Origin: Corallococcus interemptor
GTDB taxonomy: Bacteria > Myxococcota > Myxococcia > Myxococcales > Myxococcaceae
Reading direction: 5' to 3'
Length of the DNA stretch: 64,000 nt
Assembly: GCF_003668875.1 (NCBI RefSeq)
Contig: NZ_RAWM01000033.1
Span: 1-64,000, forward strand
Of the stretch, positions 18,622-26,377 are shown in pieces (position 1 is the stretch's first letter; each line of letters starts with the position of its first letter). The position numbers and the translations under genes are program-made. The notes beneath the pieces are model-generated. The model was not told the DNA's origin, did no database searches, and saw nothing but the letters and a program-made list of their open reading frames with translations.

Positions 18622-19211
18622 GACGACACCTCCTGGAGGAACGCCTGCACGAAGCGGACACCCGCTTGGGAGGACTTCTCCGGGTGGAACTGCACGCCCA
18701 GCACGTTGCCGCGCCGCACGGAGGCGGGGAACCGGTCGCCCTCGTGGGTGGTCCAGCCCACCACTTCGCGTGACTCCACTGCACGGCAGACAAAGCTGTG
18801 CGCGTAGTACACGGTGGACAACCGCGCGGACCGGAGCGCCCGGTCCTCCTCCACGTCGTTCCAGCCAATCTGCGGCACATGCCGCGCGGCCAGCCGCGTC
18901 ACCCGGCCCGGGAAGTAGCCGAGTCCCTGCCCTGCCCCTTCGTCGCTCTCCTCGAAGAGCAGCTGCATGCCCAGGCAGATGCCCAGGCACGGCAGGCCCG
19001 CGTCCAGCGCCTTGCGCATCGCCTCGCGCCCCGGAGCAAGCCGCGCCGCCGCCGAACCGAACGCCCCCACGCCGGGCAGCACCAGGACGTCGGTGTCCAG
19101 CGCTCGCAGCGGATCCTCCTGCACGCGCACGTCCGCGCCGGGCGTGGTGGCCAGCGCCTTGATCAGCGAGTGCAGGTTGCCCGCGCCGTAGTCGAACAGG
19201 GTCACCCGCAT
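18618..19211 (-). CDS. hisH: Imidazole glycerol phosphate synthase glutaminase subunit
   Basis: A 197-residue class I glutamine amidotransferase that supplies ammonia to HisF. The catalytic Cys lies in GICLGMQLLFE and the catalytic His and Glu in GVQFHPEKSS. The start at ATG 19211 shares one base with the hisC stop. The N-terminal FDYGAGNLHS is typical of the family. Length is standard. Confidence 0.95.
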   Translation of the reverse strand: MRVTLFDYGAGNLHSLIKALATTPGADVRVQEDPLRALDTDVLVLPGVGAFGSAAARLAPGREAMRKALDAGLPCLGICLGMQLLFEESDEGAGQGLGYFPGRVTRLAARHVPQIGWNDVEEDRALRSARLSTVYYAHSFVCRAVESREVVGWTTHEGDRFPASVRRGNVLGVQFHPEKSSQAGVRFVQAFLQEVSS

Positions 19212-20248
19212 CACAGCACCTCCTTCAAGGCCTTCAGCGCCGAAGCCATCATGGGCCAGGGCCCGCAGCCGATGCGCAGCGCATCGCCCACGCCCGTGAG
19301 CCCTTCGAACACCCGCACGTTCACGTTGCGCTCCCGCAGCGCCTCGCCCACCCGCCGCGCCTCCGGCACGGGGACGAGGAGGAAGTTCCCTTCGGATGGA
19401 AGCGGCGCCAGCCCCAGCGCCTTCAGTGCGCCGCGCAGCCGCTCGCGGTTCTCCACTGCCTCCGCCGCGCAGGCCTCCATCCACGCGACGTCCTCCGTGA
19501 GCGCGGCCACCGCCACGGCTTCGCCCAGCGCCGTGTGCTTGTAGGGCCCGCGGGCCTTCTCCACCTCCGCGACCAGCGACGGCGCCCCGACGCCCCACCC
19601 CACGCGCAGGCCCGCCAGGCCGAACGCCTTGGACATCGTGCGAGTCACCAGGACGTTGGGCCGCGTCCGCGCCAGGTCGAGGAAGTCCCCGTCCCGCGTG
19701 AACTCCACATAGGCCTGATCAATGAGCACCACGCCCGGAGCGGAGTCCACCAGCCGCTCCAGCGCCGCGCGTGAGGCCACCGTGCCGGTGGGGTTGTTCG
19801 GCGTGCACACGTAGATGAGCTTCGCCCCCGTGGCGAGCAGGCCGTCCACGTCCAGCTCATGGTCCGAGCGCAGCGGAACGGGCACCGGCTTGAGCGCGCT
19901 CAAACGGGCGTACAGGGGCACCATCACGAACGTGGGATCCGGAAAGGCCACCACGTCCCCGGGCTCCAGGAAGGCCCGCAGCGCGCAGTCGATGACGTCG
20001 TCCGAGCCGCAGCCCGTCGTCACGTTCTCCACCGAGACGCCCGCGTAGCTCGCGACGGCGCGCTTCAGGTCCGGCGCATAGCCGGCGGGATAGCGCGCCA
20101 GCCGCAGGAAGCCCTCCTCCCTCAGCACACGGTCCGCGGATGGGGGTGCACCGAAGAGGTTGGTGTTGTCGCTCAGGTCCACCCGGCACGGCTTCTTCGC
20201 CGGGGAGTACAGCGGGATGTCCCGATACGTGTCGCGGAAGGGAATCAC
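19211..20248 (-). CDS. hisC: Histidinol-phosphate aminotransferase
   Basis: A 345-residue PLP-dependent class I/II aminotransferase for step 7. Visible motifs are SDNTNLFG near the N-terminus, CTPNNPTG, DQAYVEF, and the PLP-lysine region TMSKAFGLAGLRVGW. The C-terminal arginine region is in ALRIGCG. It overlaps hisD by four bases and hisH by one base. Confidence 0.95.
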   Translation of the reverse strand: MIPFRDTYRDIPLYSPAKKPCRVDLSDNTNLFGAPPSADRVLREEGFLRLARYPAGYAPDLKRAVASYAGVSVENVTTGCGSDDVIDCALRAFLEPGDVVAFPDPTFVMVPLYARLSALKPVPVPLRSDHELDVDGLLATGAKLIYVCTPNNPTGTVASRAALERLVDSAPGVVLIDQAYVEFTRDGDFLDLARTRPNVLVTRTMSKAFGLAGLRVGWGVGAPSLVAEVEKARGPYKHTALGEAVAVAALTEDVAWMEACAAEAVENRERLRGALKALGLAPLPSEGNFLLVPVPEARRVGEALRERNVNVRVFEGLTGVGDALRIGCGPWPMMASALKALKEVL

Positions 20249-21546
20249 TGCATCCTCCAGGCCCGGGCCGCGTCCGCGTGGGCGAACAGGCCCTCGCTGT
20301 CCGCCAGCGTTCCCACGTCATCCGCCATCGCCGCGGCGGCTTCCGGGGTCACGCGTTGCCACGTGGTCCACCGGTAGAAGTCCAGCACGCTCAGCCCCGA
20401 GTACGCCCGGGCCAGCCCCGCCGTGGGCAGCACGTGATTCGCGCCGGTGAGGTAGTCGCCGAAGGCCACCGACGCGCGCTGTCCCACGAACACCGTGCCC
20501 GCGTTGCGAACCCTCGCCAGGTCCTCCGAGGGCTTCGCCGTCGCGAGCAACAGGTGCTCCGGAGCGAACTCCGCGACGAAGGGCCACGCTTCCTCCAGCG
20601 AGTCGATGCGCAACACCGCCCCCCGGCTCCCCAACGCCGACAGGACGATGTCCCCTCGACGAGCGCCACGGGCCTGCTGCTCCACCGCGTCCCGCACCGC
20701 CTGCGCCAGCGAAGCGCCCACCACCAGCGCCACGCAGCAGGCGTCGGGGTCGTGCTCCGCCTGGGCCAGCAGCTCGCGCGCCACCGCGTCAGGACGGGCG
20801 CTCGCGTCGGCGACCACCAGGATCTCGCTCGGGCCCGCGGGGGCGTCGATGGCGACCGCATCCACCACCTGGAGCTTCGCGGCCGCCACGTACGCGTTGC
20901 CCGGTCCGACGATGCGGTCCACGCGGGGAACGCTCTCGGTGCCGTAGGCCAACGCGGCCACCGCGCCCGCGCCGCCCAACGCGAAGACCCGATCCGCGCC
21001 CGCCAGCGCCGCCGCCGCGAGCACGCCCGCGCTCGGAAGACCGTCTGGTCCCGGTGGAGAGCAGACGATGACCTCGCCCACGCCCGCGACCTTCGCGGGG
21101 ACCACACCCATGAGCACGCTGCTGGGGTACACCGCCCTGCCGCCGGGCGCGTACACGCCAACGCGACTCAGCGGATCCGGCCTGCGGCCCACGACGACAC
21201 CGGGCTCCGTCTCCACCTCGGTGGCCTGGGGCCGCTGCGCGGCATGTGCCCGGGCGATGTTGCGCGCCGCGCGGGTCAGCGCCTCGCGCACGCCGGACGG
21301 AATCGACTCCAGCGCCGCGTTCCACCGTTCGCGAGGAACCTCCAGGGACGCCAACTCCACGCGGTCGAACTCCCGCGCGAAGTCGAAGAGCGCCCGGTCG
21401 CCCTCGGTGCGCACGCGGGCAATGAGCGCCTGGACACGGGATGCCACCAGGGTGTCCGACTCTCCCGTGCGCGCGAGCAGCTTCCGCCGGGCGTCGGGCT
21501 CCAGCGAGGACAAGACTCCCTGGTACTTGAGGATGGGGGCGCTCAT
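20245..21546 (-). CDS. hisD: Histidinol dehydrogenase
   Basis: A 433-residue zinc enzyme that oxidises histidinol to histidine in two NAD-dependent steps. The catalytic Glu-His pair is seen in FAPEHLLLAT. The GPGNAYVAAAK and AGPSEI segments are characteristic, and the C-terminus ends in the usual helical tail. The start at ATG 21546 has GGGAGG eight bases upstream. The start also overlaps the stop of a 29-codon ORF (21543-21632), so two routes for initiation exist: direct and coupled. Confidence 0.96.
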   Translation of the reverse strand: MSAPILKYQGVLSSLEPDARRKLLARTGESDTLVASRVQALIARVRTEGDRALFDFAREFDRVELASLEVPRERWNAALESIPSGVREALTRAARNIARAHAAQRPQATEVETEPGVVVGRRPDPLSRVGVYAPGGRAVYPSSVLMGVVPAKVAGVGEVIVCSPPGPDGLPSAGVLAAAALAGADRVFALGGAGAVAALAYGTESVPRVDRIVGPGNAYVAAAKLQVVDAVAIDAPAGPSEILVVADASARPDAVARELLAQAEHDPDACCVALVVGASLAQAVRDAVEQQARGARRGDIVLSALGSRGAVLRIDSLEEAWPFVAEFAPEHLLLATAKPSEDLARVRNAGTVFVGQRASVAFGDYLTGANHVLPTAGLARAYSGLSVLDFYRWTTWQRVTPEAAAAMADDVGTLADSEGLFAHADAARAWRMQ

Positions 21547-21632
21547 GGCGTCTGCCTCCCCATGCGCATCGCGCGGAGGCTCTGGCTGCTACGCGCCCCG
21601 CGCGAACTGGACTCGAAGGTTCGGGCGCTCAT
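21543..21632 (-). CDS. 29-residue intercistronic ORF between hisG and hisD
   Basis: The 82-base gap between hisG and hisD is exactly spanned by a small frame. Its ATG (21632-21630) overlaps the hisG stop as ATGA, and its TGA (21545-21543) overlaps the hisD ATG in the same way. It would encode a basic, Ser/Arg-rich peptide starting MSARTFESSSRG and ending MGRQTP. The first codons (ATGAGCGCC) are identical to those of hisD. It may simply pass ribosomes from hisG to hisD. It may also be a degenerate copy of the hisD start, or chance. No protein family is implied. Confidence 0.45.
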   Translation of the reverse strand: MSARTFESSSRGARSSQSLRAMRMGRQTP

Positions 21633-22486
21633 GCCATCAACCTCTCGATGCGTGTGACGAGGATGCCCTGCCCGCCCAGCGCCTTCAGCGCGCTCACCGT
21701 GCGGTAGAGGTTCCGCGACGAAACCACCGCGTGCACCGCGACGAAGTGGCCCCCGTTCATCACGTCCACCACCGTGGGGCCGTTGAGGCCGGGCAGCACC
21801 TCGCGCACCTGCTCCAGGGACGTCTTCGGCACGTTGGCCATCAGGTAGCGCCGCCCTCGCGCCGCCAGCACCGAACCCAGCGCCTGCGTCAGCTCCTCCA
21901 GCGCGCGCCGCGCCTCCGTGTCATTGCGCGGATACGCCACCAGCCGGGCGCTCGACTCCAGCACGGTGGCCACTTCCTTGAGGCCGTTCATCTTCAACGT
22001 GGAGCCCGTGGACGTGAGGTCCACCACGATGTCCGCGATGCCCAGGTGCGGGGCGATCTCCGCCGCGCCGCTCACCGGCACCACCGTCACCTTCTGCCCT
22101 CGCTGCTGGAAGAAGGCCTGCGTCAGCCGGGGGAAGCACGAGGCCACCCGCATCCCGTCCTTCACGTCCTCCACGCGGGAGATGCCGCTCTCGTCGCGCG
22201 CGGCCACCACCAGCCGGCAGCGGCCGAACTCCAGGTCCATCAGCGGCTCCAGCTCGCGCCCGGCCTCGTTCACCAGGTCCCAGCCGGTGACGCCCGCCTG
22301 CGCGGCGCCGTCCGCGACGAACTCCGGGATGTCCTGGGCTCGGACGAAGATGGCCTCGAACTCGCCGCCCAGCGACGCGGTGAGGGCCCGCTCGCCCCGA
22401 GCGCGCACCTCCAGGCCCGCGTCGTTGAACAGCTCGCGCACTTCCTCGGACAGACGTCCTTTGTTGGGCAGGGCAATCTTCAACAT
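21629..22486 (-). CDS. hisG: ATP phosphoribosyltransferase, long form
   Basis: The first, committed enzyme of histidine biosynthesis, 285 residues. It starts MLKIALPNKGRLSEE and has the PRPP-binding signature DIVVDLTSTGSTLK. The C-terminal domain of about 75 residues (from LMANVPKTSLEQVREV onward) is the ACT-like regulatory domain of the long HisG form, which binds histidine directly. Consistent with this, no hisZ gene is present. It is the first structural gene after the attenuator at 22520-22664. Both feedback inhibition of the enzyme and attenuation of the operon are therefore predicted. Confidence 0.96.
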   Translation of the reverse strand: MLKIALPNKGRLSEEVRELFNDAGLEVRARGERALTASLGGEFEAIFVRAQDIPEFVADGAAQAGVTGWDLVNEAGRELEPLMDLEFGRCRLVVAARDESGISRVEDVKDGMRVASCFPRLTQAFFQQRGQKVTVVPVSGAAEIAPHLGIADIVVDLTSTGSTLKMNGLKEVATVLESSARLVAYPRNDTEARRALEELTQALGSVLAARGRRYLMANVPKTSLEQVREVLPGLNGPTVVDVMNGGHFVAVHAVVSSRNLYRTVSALKALGGQGILVTRIERLMA

Positions 22487-22519
22487 GGATGGGCTCGGGG
22501 GACTGCGATGGCGGAAACG

Positions 22520-22550
22520 AAAAAAGGCCCGTCCTGGGGGGACGGGCCTT
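22520..22550 (-). terminator. his operon attenuator (intrinsic terminator)
   Basis: On the minus-strand transcript, AAGGCCCGTCC and GGACGGGCCTT form a perfect 11-bp stem around a five-base loop (22550-22540 with 22534-22524), running into UUUUUU (22525-22520). This is the strongest intrinsic terminator in the window, yet it lies only about 34 bases before the hisG start and 37 bases after the stop of the His-rich leader peptide. A terminator upstream of the operon, not after it, is the hallmark of attenuation. The CCCGTC of its 5' arm (22546-22541) can instead pair with GACGGG inside the leader peptide (22628-22623), a candidate antiterminator. Confidence 0.9.
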
Positions 22551-22586
22551 CGGTCACTGCGGCATCTGCCGGAAGTGGGTGCGTTT

Positions 22587-22664
22587 CTAGTGCGTCACCC
22601 AGGCATGCGCGCGGCGAACGGTCCCGTCATGGGCCGGCCGATGATGCGCATGGTGATGATGCAC
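22587..22664 (-). CDS. hisL: his operon leader peptide
   Basis: A short frame ending in TAG at 22589-22587 encodes VHHHHAHHRPAHDG followed by TVRRAHAWVTH: nine histidines in 25 codons, six of them within codons 2-8. Ribosomes stalling there for lack of charged His-tRNA would leave downstream RNA free to form an antiterminator. The exact start is uncertain: GTG 22664, GTG 22679 (close to the predicted transcription start, so possibly leaderless) or ATG 22730 are all in frame, and none has a good Shine-Dalgarno sequence. GTG 22664 is given as the minimal frame. Confidence 0.85.
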   Translation of the reverse strand: MHHHHAHHRPAHDGTVRRAHAWVTH

Positions 22665-22686
22665 GGAGGTGGAACGCACGGCCCTA

Positions 22687-22715
22687 GGGTTAACGACCGG
22701 AGCCCCCAACGTCAA
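22687..22715 (-). promoter_or_regulatory. Candidate his operon promoter
   Basis: On the minus strand, TTGACG (22715-22710) is followed after 17 bases by TAACCC (22692-22687). The -35 is near consensus and the -10 is weak. Transcription would begin around 22680, at or just before the in-frame GTG 22679 of the leader peptide. It lies in the intergenic region shared with the divergent thiO gene. Confidence 0.5.
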
Positions 22716-22780
22716 GTCACCCCGGGTCATGGCACGTCTTGACGCTTGCAAACCCGTGCTCGCTTGAGCACAAGCGCCGC

Positions 22781-23896
22781 ATGGCAACCTCCGACGTCCT
22801 CGTGGTGGGCGGTGGTGTGATGGGCTGCGGCATCGCGCTGAGACTGCGTCAGGCCGGCGCGCGCGTGACGGTGCTGGAGCGCTCCATCCCCGGCGCGGAA
22901 GCCTCCAGCGCCGCCGGCGGCATCCTCGCCCCCCAGTGGGAGGCGGACGGACCGGGCCCCTTCTTCGAACTCTGCCTGCGAAGCCGAGCGCTCTACGCAA
23001 GCTTCGCCTCGGAGCTGCGCGAACTGTCCGGCGTGGACATCGCGTACCGGCCGTGCGGCCTCTTGCGCGTCGCGTTCGACGAGGCGGACCTCCACCACGT
23101 GGAGTCCACCGTGGGCTGGCAGCACGGCATGGGGCTGCGCGCCGAGCTGATTGACGGCAGGGCCGCGCGCGAGCTGGAGCCCCACCTGTCCCCCACCGCC
23201 GTGGGCGCCGCGCACTTCCCGGATGATCACCAGGTGGACAACCGGCTCCTCGTCCGCGCGCTCACCATGGCCGCCGCGCGCGTGGGCACGGTGTTCAAGA
23301 GCGGCTACGTGCGCGGCGTGGTGCACGAAGACGGCCGCGCGGTGGGTGTGGACCTGGATGGCGAGGTGCTGCGCGCGGATGCCGTCGTGCTGGCGGCGGG
23401 CTCGTGGTCCTCCCTGGTCCAGGGTGCGGGCGTGTCGGCGCAGGCCGTGCGGCCGGCGCGCGGACAGATGATCCAGTTGCAGACGCGGCTGCCCCTGTTG
23501 GAGCGCGTGGTGACGTCCGCGAAGGGCTACCTGGTGCCGCGCGCGGACGGGCGGATCATCGCCGGGAGCACCATGGAGCACGTGGGCTTCGACAAGCAGG
23601 TGACCGCGGCGGGGCTGGCGCGCATCCTCGACATGGCGCTGGAGCTCTGTCCGGAGCTGGGCACCGCGCCCATCACGGAGACCTGGGCCGGCTTCCGTCC
23701 CTGGACCCAGGACGCGCTGCCGTACATCGGTGCGGGCCCCTCGCCCGGCCTGTTCCTCGCCACCGGCCACTTCCGCAACGGCATCCTGCTGGCCCCCATC
23801 ACCGCGAAGCTCGTCGCCCAGGCCGTGCTGGGGGAGAAGCCCTCGGTGGACCTCACCCCCTTCCGCTACGACCGGGGCACCGCGGCGCGCGGATGA
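22781..23896 (+). CDS. thiO: FAD-dependent glycine oxidase (thiamine thiazole branch)
   Basis: A 371-residue flavoprotein of the DAO family that oxidises glycine to iminoglycine for thiazole synthesis. ATG 22781 gives MATSDVLVVGGGVMGCGIA, with the FAD-binding GGGVMG near the N-terminus; an upstream in-frame start would add 14 unrelated residues. Characteristic segments are ASSAAGGILAPQ, the PARGQMI region, and the C-terminal ETWAGFRPWTQDALPYIG and TGHFRNGILLAP, which fit ThiO better than other glycine/sarcosine oxidases. thiC lies 3-6 kb away; no other thi gene is visible. It is divergent from the his operon. Confidence 0.88.
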   Translation: MATSDVLVVGGGVMGCGIALRLRQAGARVTVLERSIPGAEASSAAGGILAPQWEADGPGPFFELCLRSRALYASFASELRELSGVDIAYRPCGLLRVAFDEADLHHVESTVGWQHGMGLRAELIDGRAARELEPHLSPTAVGAAHFPDDHQVDNRLLVRALTMAAARVGTVFKSGYVRGVVHEDGRAVGVDLDGEVLRADAVVLAAGSWSSLVQGAGVSAQAVRPARGQMIQLQTRLPLLERVVTSAKGYLVPRADGRIIAGSTMEHVGFDKQVTAAGLARILDMALELCPELGTAPITETWAGFRPWTQDALPYIGAGPSPGLFLATGHFRNGILLAPITAKLVAQAVLGEKPSVDLTPFRYDRGTAARG

Positions 23897-23909
23897 CGCG
23901 GGGCGCCTG

Positions 23910-23932
23910 CCCGCCCTACTCCGCGAGGCGGG
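23910..23932 (+). terminator. Weak hairpin after thiO
   Basis: A 6-bp stem (CCCGCC with GGCGGG) with an 11-base loop lies 14 bases after the thiO stop. It lacks a U-tract and is short for this GC-rich context, so it is a tentative terminator. Confidence 0.3.
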
Positions 23933-24068
23933 GAATGCTCCGGGGACCCGCGACGTTCACCCCGGCGCCAGGGCTCGCACCCCACCCTGGATGGCAGGGA
24001 GGCGAGGGGGTGATGATTTCTCGCACTCGTTCGCCTTTAATCCCTGGAAACCTCTAGAATCTTCCGCC

Positions 24069-25301
24069 GTGGAAGCCATCCCCCCCGCACCGCCCAGAAT
24101 CCTGATCGTCGACGATGACGATTCCGTCCGCGACGTCATCTCCGTGCTCCTCCGCGAGGAGGGCTACAACTGCGTCGTGGCCAACGGCGCCGAGATGGCG
24201 CTCGACGTGGCGGGTGAAGAAGAGACGCCGCTCGTCATCAGCGACATGAAGATGCCGGGCCGTGACGGACTCTGGCTGCTGGAGAACCTGCGCGAGCGGC
24301 TGCCGGACACGTCCGTCATCATGCTCACCGGCTACGGCGACACCGAGTCCGCCGTGGACTGTCTGCGCCGGGGCGCGGTGGACTACCTGCTCAAGCCACC
24401 CAAGCTCACGGACCTCATCCGGGCAATCGAACGCGCGCTCGCCAAGCGCCGCATCGAGATGGCGCGCAAGCGCTACCAGAAGAAGCTCGAGGGCAAGGTG
24501 CGCGACCGCACCGCCGAGCTGCGCAGCGCGCTGCACAACATCGCCAACACGTACCAGAACACGCTGCTGGCGCTGGTGGCGGCCCTGGACGCGCGCGAGC
24601 ACGAGACGAGCGACCACTCCCAGCGCGTGGTCAGCTACACCTCCGCCATCGCCACCCGCATGGGCATCCACGGCAAGGAGATGGAGGAGATCGGCCGCGG
24701 GGCGCTCCTGCACGACATCGGGAAGATCGGCGTGCCGGACGCGGTGCTGCTCAAGCCGGGCAAGCTCACCCCCGACGAGTGGCTGGAGATGCGGCGTCAT
24801 CCGGAGATTGGCTTCCAGATGATCCAGAACATCCCCTTCCTCTCCACGCCGGCGGACATCGTCCTGTCGCACCAGGAGCGCTACGACGGCGCGGGCTACC
24901 CCCGCAACCTCCAGCGCAACGAGATCCACATCGGCGCGCGCATCTTCGCGGTGGCGGACACGCTGGACGCGATGACGAGCGACCGGCCGTACCGCAAGGG
25001 CACGACGTTCGCGAACGCCATCCAGGAGATCAAGCGCTGCGCCAACACGCAGTTCGACCCTGAGGTCGTGAAGGCGTTCCTGGACATCGGCGAGGAGGGC
25101 CTCATCCGCATCAAGAAGGAGATGGCGGAGAAGAAGCTCAACCCGATGCAGGCCGCCGCGGACGCCGCCGAGTCCGAGGCCGAGCTGGCGCGGCTCACCG
25201 ACCTGGACGACGAGCCGGATTCTCCGCCGGTGGGCCCCAGCGCGACGCCCATTGGCGCGCCGCCCCCCGTCATCCGTTCAGCGTCCGGCACCGAGGGCTG
25301 A
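24069..25301 (+). CDS. Response regulator with HD-GYP cyclic-di-GMP phosphodiesterase domain
   Basis: A 410-residue two-domain regulator. The N-terminal receiver domain (PRILIVDDDDSVRD; phospho-acceptor Asp in ISDMKMPGRDG; TGYGD; Lys in LKPP) is joined by a coiled coil (KRRIEMARKRYQKKLEGKV) to an HD-GYP domain. That domain has the metal ligands HDIGKIGVPD and the signature HQERYDGAGYP. The C-terminal 60 residues are acidic then Pro-rich and probably disordered. Phosphorylation would control hydrolysis of cyclic di-GMP. GTG 24069 is the likely start because it directly precedes the receiver fold; an in-frame ATG at 23991 is an alternative, and neither has a strong Shine-Dalgarno. No kinase is adjacent. 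Confidence 0.9.
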   Translation: MEAIPPAPPRILIVDDDDSVRDVISVLLREEGYNCVVANGAEMALDVAGEEETPLVISDMKMPGRDGLWLLENLRERLPDTSVIMLTGYGDTESAVDCLRRGAVDYLLKPPKLTDLIRAIERALAKRRIEMARKRYQKKLEGKVRDRTAELRSALHNIANTYQNTLLALVAALDAREHETSDHSQRVVSYTSAIATRMGIHGKEMEEIGRGALLHDIGKIGVPDAVLLKPGKLTPDEWLEMRRHPEIGFQMIQNIPFLSTPADIVLSHQERYDGAGYPRNLQRNEIHIGARIFAVADTLDAMTSDRPYRKGTTFANAIQEIKRCANTQFDPEVVKAFLDIGEEGLIRIKKEMAEKKLNPMQAAADAAESEAELARLTDLDDEPDSPPVGPSATPIGAPPPVIRSASGTEG

Positions 25302-25369
25302 ACCCTGCCCCCGGGAAGCGGTGGCTTTCCCGGGCGGGGTTGCTATCCATGAAGGCGGAAGGCCCCGCG

Positions 25370-26374
25370 ATGACCGCCCCCCTGCCCGCTCACGATCCGC
25401 TCGCCCCGCCGCTGTGTGACGCCCAGGGGCGGCGCATGACGTACCTGCGGCTGAGCGTCACGGACCGCTGCAACTTCCGCTGCACCTACTGCTCGCCGGC
25501 GTCGTGGGGCGGCAAGAAGGACCTGCTGGACGCGAGCGAGTTCGAGCGCATCGTCTCCGTCTTCGCGCGCATGGGCATCCGCCGCGTGCGCCTGACGGGC
25601 GGAGAGCCGCTCGCCCGCCCGGACATCCTGGAGATCGCGAAGCGCATCGCCGCGGTGTCCGGCGTGGAGCACCTGGCCATCACCACCAACGCCAGCCGCC
25701 TGGAGCCGCTGGCCGTGCCGCTGCGCGACGCGGGTGTCACCCAGCTCAACCTGAGCCTGGACACGCTGTCCGAGGACGTCTTCCGGCGCATCTCCAAGCA
25801 GGGAGACTTCGCGGCGGTGCTGCGCGGCATCGACGCGGCGGCGGGCGCGGGCTACCAGTCGCTGAAGCTCAACGTCGTGGTGATGCGCGGCATCAACGAC
25901 GCGGAGGTGCCGGGGCTGGTGGCGTACGCGCACGCGCGCGGCATCACCCCGCGCTTCATCGAACTGATGCCCTTTGGCCAGGGCACGCCGGTGCCCACTG
26001 CGGAGCTGCTGGAGCGCCTGGCGGCTTCAGGCCGCGTCCTCACCGAGGAGCCCCAGGAGAGCGCCGCGTCGCCCACGTCCGGACCGGCGCGCTACTGGCG
26101 CACGGACAGCGGGCGCGTGGGGTTCATCTCCCCGCTGACGCAGAACTTCTGCGGCGGCTGCAACCGGGTGCGGGTGGCGTCCAACGGGGACCTGCGCAGC
26201 TGCCTGGGCGGCCGGGCGCAGGCGCCGTTGCATCAGCTCATCCGGGGCGGCGCGACGGACGCGGAGCTGGCCGTGGCCGTGCGCCGCGCGCTGGGAGAGA
26301 AGCCGGAGGGGCACCGCTTCACGGAGGCCGGAAACGGCGCCACGCTCCTGCCCATGATGGGCATTGGCGGCTGA
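25370..26374 (+). CDS. moaA: GTP 3',8-cyclase (molybdenum cofactor biosynthesis)
   Basis: A 334-residue radical SAM enzyme that starts molybdopterin synthesis. The N-terminal cluster motif CNFRCTYC sits in RLSVTDRCNFRCTYCSP, the SAM-binding region is TGGEPL, and the C-terminal second 4Fe-4S cluster is in NFCGGCNRVR with a third Cys in LRSCLGG. The protein ends in MMGIGG; the terminal Gly-Gly is needed for activity in this family. ATG 25370 is chosen (GGAAGG upstream); in-frame starts at 25340-25349 are possible. No other moa or moe gene is nearby, although a molybdenum hydroxylase that needs the cofactor lies at 33.8-36.5 kb. Confidence 0.94.
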   Translation: MTAPLPAHDPLAPPLCDAQGRRMTYLRLSVTDRCNFRCTYCSPASWGGKKDLLDASEFERIVSVFARMGIRRVRLTGGEPLARPDILEIAKRIAAVSGVEHLAITTNASRLEPLAVPLRDAGVTQLNLSLDTLSEDVFRRISKQGDFAAVLRGIDAAAGAGYQSLKLNVVVMRGINDAEVPGLVAYAHARGITPRFIELMPFGQGTPVPTAELLERLAASGRVLTEEPQESAASPTSGPARYWRTDSGRVGFISPLTQNFCGGCNRVRVASNGDLRSCLGGRAQAPLHQLIRGGATDAELAVAVRRALGEKPEGHRFTEAGNGATLLPMMGIGG

Positions 26375-26377
26375 GGG

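Noticed and set aside
20140-21657. A 505-codon plus-strand frame over hisD and hisC
   Set aside because: Antisense shadow; the hisC and hisD motifs on the minus strand are unambiguous.
22596-22652. An alternative short frame (starting MRIIGRPMTGPF) overlapping the His-rich leader in another frame
   Set aside because: It has no Shine-Dalgarno and no His content. The nine-His frame followed by a terminator explains the region.
22739-22767. TTGACG...GCTTGA as a thiO promoter
   Set aside because: The -10 is poor and would put the start of transcription within a few bases of the ATG; not strong enough to list.
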